9,353 nt of DNA from an archaeon. Lineage in GTDB: Archaea; EX4484-52; B79-G9. Each line of letters opens with the position of its first letter. Position 1 is the stretch's first letter. Positions 6,050 through 9,353 of this stretch are shown one piece after another. A program made the position numbers and the translations under genes. The notes below the pieces were generated by a model that made no database searches, had not been told where the DNA came from, and worked only from the letters and a program-made list of their open reading frames with translations. Location of the stretch: contig JAUVEX010000033.1 in NCBI GenBank assembly GCA_030594585.1, positions 1 to 9,353 of the forward strand, read 5' to 3'.

Positions 6050-6751
6050 TCAACCGCGCCGCTCTTGCCACCATGCAAAACCGAAAGCTTCCGTCCGATA
6101 AACATGCCCATCAGCTATCCATGAAGAATCATCCGATACCAGGTCATCAAGAATGTTTATTATATTTACGCCTTCGTCCTTAACCCTAAAAGAAATGTAT
6201 TCATCCCACAAATTAATCAAAGAAGAATACTGTTCAATTACATCATCGCACAACATATTACCACAGTCTTCGCCGAATCTATCACCTACGAAATCCTTAA
6301 AAAAAGAGTATTCCCCCAATTCTGCTAAAGAATAAAACGCATATAATTCATTAATGCCTTCGCGAATATCAATCTGCTTTTCGCCCCCACAGGCAAGTGC
6401 ATAAATGGTCTGGCAAGTATAAAACAACTGCTCAACATCTGAAGGAAGAACAAAAATAACATCCGTATCATCCATATCCATAATGGCCCGAACACCCACA
6501 TCTTTTAAAGAAAAGTATTTTTTAATTCCTAAATTTTCGGGAAATATATAATTTAAAACAATTCCGGCATTATTTGAACTAGTAATATTCCCATCAAAAA
6601 CAAGCGACATTTTAACAGATGCATCAAACGGATTCTCATTAATTTCAGAATCTAAAATAGTTGCATTAAAAGGATCCCAACTATAATCAAATGCTTGTTT
6701 TTCCCCCAACCCAGAAACATTATTGTCTGAACAATATCTGGCCACACCCAT
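6050..6751 (-). CDS. Acidic, cysteine-containing protein of unknown function (233 aa)
   Basis: The sequence does not resemble a family I can name. The ATG at 6751 gives 233 aa; a GTG at 6754 and a TTG at 6757 lie directly before it, and an AAGGAG at 6761-6766 (minus strand) is 9 nt from the ATG and 6 nt from the GTG, so the start is uncertain by one or two codons. The protein is acidic, with mixed alpha/beta character: a beta-rich N-terminal half (FDYSWDPFNATILD, KMSLVFDGNI) and a helical C-terminal half (ELYAFYSLAELGEYSFFKDF). Cysteines at about 7, 113, 121, 163 and 168 and N-x-T/S sites suggest an exported domain, yet there is no signal peptide or membrane anchor. It may be cytoplasmic, or its N-terminal anchor may have been lost; the frame is closed by a TAA at 6794-6796. 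It is divergent from gatC. Confidence 0.78.
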   Translation of the reverse strand: MGVARYCSDNNVSGLGEKQAFDYSWDPFNATILDSEINENPFDASVKMSLVFDGNITSSNNAGIVLNYIFPENLGIKKYFSLKDVGVRAIMDMDDTDVIFVLPSDVEQLFYTCQTIYALACGGEKQIDIREGINELYAFYSLAELGEYSFFKDFVGDRFGEDCGNMLCDDVIEQYSSLINLWDEYISFRVKDEGVNIINILDDLVSDDSSWIADGHVYRTEAFGFAWWQERRG

Positions 6752-6775
6752 CACCAAGAACTCCTTGCCCCGAAA

Positions 6776-6787
6776 GATTTTAAAAAC
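6776..6787. promoter_or_regulatory. Near-symmetric TATA box shared by gatC and the divergent 233-aa gene
   Basis: GATTTTAAAAAC reads as TTTTAAAAA on the plus strand and TTTTTAAAA on the minus. The centre (~6782) is 28 nt from the gatC ATG (6810), which implies a leaderless gatC mRNA, and 28-31 nt from the GTG or ATG of the minus-strand gene. That gene could instead use a TATA-like element near 6802 with its AAGGAG. Confidence 0.5.
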
Positions 6788-6809
6788 AATCGATTACATA
6801 AATAATACT

Positions 6810-7088
6810 ATGAAACAAAACATCGTTGACAAAGTGGCGTCTGTCGCAAAGATAAGTCTAACTGCCGCAGAAAAAAACAAATTCGAAAAAGATATCAAAA
6901 ATATTCTTGACTCTTTTAATGAATTAGACTCTGCAACAGTCACAAGAATTAAGCCAACATTCCAGCCCGTTGAGGCAAAAACCGCATTAAGAGAAGACAA
7001 AGAAGAATCATGCTTAACACAAAAAGAAGCTCTTGCAAACACAGCACTAAACGAAAAAGGATTCTTCAAAGGACCTAAAGCAATTTAA
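6810..7088 (+). CDS. gatC: Asp/Glu-tRNA amidotransferase subunit GatC
   Basis: GatC is the small belt-like subunit that wraps GatA and GatB in the tRNA-dependent amidotransferase, which converts Asp-tRNA(Asn) (and in some organisms Glu-tRNA(Gln)) to the amidated form. The 92-aa length is typical. The N-terminal helical region carries VASVAKISL (residues 9-17) and the FEKDIKNILDSFNEL helix (about 24-38). The extended C-terminal half has LRED (57-60), the EALANTAL block and the FFKGPKAI ending, all matching the family. The ATG at 6810 was chosen over a TTG at 6723, which would add residues unlike GatC; a TATA box 28 nt upstream and no Shine-Dalgarno support leaderless initiation. gatA follows after 53 bp with its own TATA box. 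In archaea GatCAB normally serves Asn, with GatDE for Gln; which applies here cannot be seen. Confidence 0.96.
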   Translation: MKQNIVDKVASVAKISLTAAEKNKFEKDIKNILDSFNELDSATVTRIKPTFQPVEAKTALREDKEESCLTQKEALANTALNEKGFFKGPKAI

Positions 7089-7110
7089 CCAAAGGTGCTC
7101 AGTTCAAATA

Positions 7111-7120
7111 TTTTTAAATA
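7111..7120 (+). promoter_or_regulatory. TATA box of gatA
   Basis: TTTTTAAATA is centred ~26.5 nt upstream of the gatA ATG (7142), preceded by an A-rich BRE-like CAAAT. No Shine-Dalgarno lies before the ATG, so gatA is probably transcribed separately as a leaderless mRNA. Confidence 0.65.
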
Positions 7121-7141
7121 GTTAAATTATGAGATAATCCT

Positions 7142-8533
7142 ATGAAATACGAAAACATGCCCACAGCACAATTTATCAAAGAATCAAACAACGGGAACAT
7201 CAATTATAATGATTTCTACCGGAAATTCTTCGAAAAGCTAAAAGAAGCAGACAAAAAATACAATCTATTGATAACCCAAAACACAAAAAAACCAACCATA
7301 ACTAAAGGAAAAATAACCGCACTCCCGCTTTCAGTAAAAGACTGCATCTGCACCCGCAACATAAAGACAACAGCAGGCTCAAAAATTCTTGAAAATTACA
7401 TCCCTCCTTTTGACGCAACAGCAATCAAAAAATTAAAAGAACAAGGCGGTGTAATTGTTGGAAAAACAGCACAGGACGAATTCGGGCATGGAACATTCTC
7501 AACCAACTGCGCTTACAAAATTCCTAAAAACCCACTTGACCCAAAAAGATCATGCGGCGGTTCATCAGGCGGTGCAGGCGGTCTTGTGGCAGCACTTAAT
7601 ATGCCGCACATCGCAATCGCAGAATCAACAGGCGGCTCAATTTCAGCACCTGCAGCATTCACGGGAACTGTAGGCATAACACCAACTTACGGCAGGGTAT
7701 CAAGATACGGGCTTATAGATTATGCAAATTCTCTTGACAAAATAGGCGCAATGGGAAAGACTGTTGAAGATGCAGCACTCGCCCTTAACATAATGTCCGG
7801 GCACGACCCAATGGATGAAACATCTATCAACGAAAAAGTCCCCGATTTCCTGACCGCAACAAAAAAAGACATAAAAGGCATGAAACTTGGCGTTCCCAAA
7901 GAATACTTCAGCGAAAAAATTGACGACAAGATAAAAAACATAATCTGGGATAAAATAAAACACTTAGAGACATTAGGCGCAACCTATGAAAAATGCTCGC
8001 TCCCAACAACAAAATACACAATTCCCTCATACTACATAATCGCTATGTGTGAAACCAGCACCAACTTAGCCAAATTCTGCGGAATGAGATACGGTGCAGC
8101 AGAAGATCTTAAAGGCCGGGATTTCAACGAGTATTTCTCAGATATCCGTGGAAAATATTTAGGCGAAGAAGCAAAAAGAAGGATAATATTAGGAACCTAT
8201 GCGAGGATGGCAGGATACCGCGACCAGTATTATTTAAAGGCAATGAAAGTAAGAACACTCATCATAAACGACTACAAGAAAGCATTCAAAAAATACGACT
8301 GCCTTGTATCCCCCACAATGCCTTTTATCGCCCCGAAATTTAAAGACATTGAAAAACTGACACCTGTTGAAAATTATTTTGCAGACATTTTGACCGCAGG
8401 ACCAAACTTAGCCGGAATACCAATGATTTCTGTTCCTGCAGGAACACACCAATCAATGCCTGTCGGAATGCATATTCTCGCAGGCCACATGCAGGAAGAA
8501 AAAATATTGCAAATTGCAGGCGCAACTCACTAA
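7142..8533 (+). CDS. gatA: Asp/Glu-tRNA amidotransferase subunit GatA (amidase)
   Basis: GatA is the glutaminase subunit: it releases ammonia from glutamine (or asparagine) for amidation of the misacylated tRNA held by GatB. The 463-aa length is near the family norm (about 450-490). The amidase-signature Ser-cisSer-Lys triad is intact: Lys66 in SVKD, Ser142 in CGGSSGG, and Ser166 in ESTGGSIS, with spacing equal to the family pattern. The block PTYGRVSRYGLIDYANSLD (181-199) is highly characteristic, and the C-terminal GPNLAGIPMISVPAG (420-434) is conserved. The N-terminus (1-40) is slightly divergent. The run after the catalytic serine reads GGAGG where many bacterial enzymes have GGSAA. It lies 53 bp after gatC but has its own promoter; gatB is absent from the window, so the complex must be completed from elsewhere. 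Confident assignment. Confidence 0.97.
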   Translation: MKYENMPTAQFIKESNNGNINYNDFYRKFFEKLKEADKKYNLLITQNTKKPTITKGKITALPLSVKDCICTRNIKTTAGSKILENYIPPFDATAIKKLKEQGGVIVGKTAQDEFGHGTFSTNCAYKIPKNPLDPKRSCGGSSGGAGGLVAALNMPHIAIAESTGGSISAPAAFTGTVGITPTYGRVSRYGLIDYANSLDKIGAMGKTVEDAALALNIMSGHDPMDETSINEKVPDFLTATKKDIKGMKLGVPKEYFSEKIDDKIKNIIWDKIKHLETLGATYEKCSLPTTKYTIPSYYIIAMCETSTNLAKFCGMRYGAAEDLKGRDFNEYFSDIRGKYLGEEAKRRIILGTYARMAGYRDQYYLKAMKVRTLIINDYKKAFKKYDCLVSPTMPFIAPKFKDIEKLTPVENYFADILTAGPNLAGIPMISVPAGTHQSMPVGMHILAGHMQEEKILQIAGATH

Positions 8534-8657
8534 CCATATTTTGTCTAATAAATTGCACCCGCATTTGAGATAATTGCGCAAAACTAAAATAAGCGCATAT
8601 TCTTCTGGATTGATTTGCTCGAACTTCTTTACTTTTTCTTGATTTTTAATGGTTGAA

Positions 8658-8679
8658 ACTCCGCACTCAAGTGCGGAGT
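8658..8679. terminator. Perfect 9-bp hairpin between convergent gatA and SEC-C genes
   Basis: ACTCCGCAC (8658-8666) and GTGCGGAGT (8671-8679) enclose a TCAA tetraloop. The stem is GC-rich and lies 125 nt past gatA and 79 nt past the SEC-C stop. It is followed on the plus side by AAGCTT repeats and the palindrome TGAAATTTCA (8696-8705). No strong T run follows on either strand, so a bidirectional terminator or mRNA-protecting hairpin is a guess. Confidence 0.45.
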
Positions 8680-8758
8680 GAAAGCTTAAAAAGCTTGAAA
8701 TTTCACCAAACAAATCGCGAACTCACCAAAATTTCATGACTTGGGCTTTGATCGGGTA

Positions 8759-8878
8759 TTAATCGTAAAGTCCGCAGCAGTCATCATACTTCTGGCCCGA
8801 TCCGCATGGGCAGGTATCTTCCGGAGTGAACGGAGATACTCCATCCACATATATTTCTTCAAATTCGTCATCTTCCAT
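8759..8878 (-). CDS. SEC-C zinc-motif microprotein (39 aa)
   Basis: The protein is an acidic N-terminus (MEDDEFEEIYVDG), a short Pro-containing linker, and then TCPCGSGQKYDDCCGLYD. CPCGSGxKYxxCC is the complete SEC-C signature, in which Cys23, Cys25, Cys34 and Cys35 bind one zinc ion. The motif is best known from the C-terminus of bacterial SecA, where it contacts SecB and ribosomes, and it also occurs in many unrelated and short proteins, including in archaea that lack SecA. Here it is nearly the whole protein, so it probably acts as a protein- or ribosome-binding adaptor (inference). The ATG at 8878 is preceded by GAGGTG with a 6-nt spacer. The stop codon of the upstream 81-aa gene overlaps that Shine-Dalgarno, which implies translational coupling. 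Its small size makes it easy to miss. Confidence 0.85.
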   Translation of the reverse strand: MEDDEFEEIYVDGVSPFTPEDTCPCGSGQKYDDCCGLYD

Positions 8879-8884
8879 TTTTTT

Positions 8885-8890
8885 CACCTC
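8885..8890 (-). promoter_or_regulatory. Shine-Dalgarno of the SEC-C gene overlapping the upstream stop codon
   Basis: Minus-strand GAGGTG is 6 nt before the ATG at 8878. The TGA of the 81-aa gene (8889-8891) shares its first bases, so a ribosome terminating there stands on the next initiation site. Confidence 0.7.
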
Positions 8891-9134
8891 ATACATTCCT
8901 TGTTTTTTTGACTGACTCCACAGCTAAAAAATTTTGCTTCTGCATTGAAACATGATGGCTCAGAATAGCCCGTAATACAACTGAAAAAAACATGCTTGCA
9001 AAAAACAGAAAATCCCCAATGGTTATGTGTGGTTTTATACGAACAATCATAGCATTATCAAAACCATTCAACTCTCGCGAAAAATAATCGCATTTGGTTG
9101 CTTTTTCAATTCGTTCTTCTCTTGTTTCAGACAT
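8889..9134 (-). CDS. Small single-span membrane protein of unknown function (81 aa)
   Basis: I chose the ATG at 9134 (MSETREERIEKATKCDYFSR...), with GTGAG 9 nt upstream as a moderate Shine-Dalgarno; the frame can be read further back only through a TTG. Residues 1-37 are charged and hydrophilic, residues 38-57 form one strongly hydrophobic segment (GDFLFFASMFFSVVLRAI), and the last ~24 residues are basic. This is a small single-pass protein without a cleavable signal. It is translationally coupled to the SEC-C microprotein, so the two may work together at the membrane, but that is inference. I recognise no family. Coding status is supported by the overlap with the next gene's Shine-Dalgarno and by composition rather than by homology. 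Confidence 0.65.
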   Translation of the reverse strand: MSETREERIEKATKCDYFSRELNGFDNAMIVRIKPHITIGDFLFFASMFFSVVLRAILSHHVSMQKQNFLAVESVKKTRNV

Positions 9135-9353
9135 AAGATCCAACTCACTTTTTGGATTATCCCCCTTACGCCTGCACCAATCAACAATATCCTAAAAACT
9201 AGACCAAAACATACAATTAAAGCCTTATTTCGTTTCTGGAATAACTTGGAATATTAAAATAGGGTTTACATATTTAAATACTTTGTCTTAACAATCAATA
9301 GATAAAATGAATAAATAATAAAAATATTATAATAAAAATAATTAAATTATTCT
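9135..9353 (-). promoter_or_regulatory. AT-rich upstream region of the 81-aa/SEC-C pair with TATA box
   Basis: The TATA-like TATTTAAATA (9271-9280, self-complementary in its core) would start a minus-strand transcript near 9248, leaving a ~114-nt leader before the ATG at 9134. Positions 9290-9353 are almost pure A/T with no recognisable gene. I see no other feature here. Confidence 0.4.

Noticed and set aside
5924..6124. 66-codon plus-strand ORF beginning MKKKIF
   Set aside because: It overlaps the 3' end of the convergent 233-aa gene, has no good Shine-Dalgarno, and mostly translates the repeat array.
6794..7069. 91-codon minus-strand frame antisense to gatC
   Set aside because: It is the complement of a confidently identified gene and its hydrophobic, Ser/Phe-rich content is what antisense of Lys/Glu-rich coding gives.
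9068..9253. An open minus-strand frame of 61 codons with a hydrophobic stretch, upstream of and out of frame with the 81-aa gene
   Set aside because: It has no ATG, begins right after a stop, lacks a Shine-Dalgarno and overlaps the better-supported 81-aa gene. A frameshift joining the two is possible but nothing in the sequence proves it.

Overview
The window looks archaeal, most likely from a DPANN-type lineage (tentative: Woesearchaeota/Pacearchaeota-like). The grounds are an archaeal FtsZ with FtsZ1-like signatures, AT-rich TATA boxes about 27 nt upstream of start codons with no leader, an archaeal class III (pilin-like) KKGQ signal on a membrane-anchored surface protein, and tightly packed small genes. 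No rRNA, tRNA, transposase, integrase or CRISPR array is visible.

Layout. Positions 1-646 (+): the 3' part of an unrecognised gene that is already open at the window edge. Positions 668-3662 (-): two secreted or membrane surface-protein genes, probably one transcription unit. The first is a 261-aa KKGQ-anchored protein with a C-terminal beta-rich domain; 13 bp downstream is a 731-aa protein with a signal peptide and a duplicated six-cysteine module. Positions 3781-4002: a dense run of hairpins behind ftsZ, ending in a GC-rich terminator. Positions 4003-5118 (-): ftsZ. Positions 5119-5625: a large regulatory gap with a dyad near the ftsZ promoter, an array of TYCAAA motifs spaced in multiples of about 10 bp, a palindrome pair, and the promoter and structured leader of the next gene. 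Positions 5626-5835 (+): a conserved 69-aa protein of unknown function with a very strong Shine-Dalgarno. Positions 5836-6049: hairpins and four copies of a roughly 22-bp spaced repeat. Positions 6050-6751 (-): an acidic, cysteine-containing unknown, divergent from gatC and apparently sharing its TATA box. Positions 6810-8533 (+): gatC and gatA, each with its own promoter. Positions 8534-8758: a convergent gap with a strong hairpin. Positions 8759-9134 (-): a translationally coupled pair, an 81-aa single-span membrane protein followed by a 39-aa SEC-C zinc-motif microprotein. Positions 9135-9353: AT-rich upstream sequence with a TATA box.

How the genes relate. GatC and GatA are two of the three subunits of the tRNA-dependent amidotransferase; gatB is not in the window. 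FtsZ is the division GTPase. The surface-protein pair and the 233-aa protein may belong to the cell envelope, but no function can be assigned. The least explained parts are non-coding: the hairpin run after ftsZ, the phased motif array before it, and the repeat array at 5968-6046.
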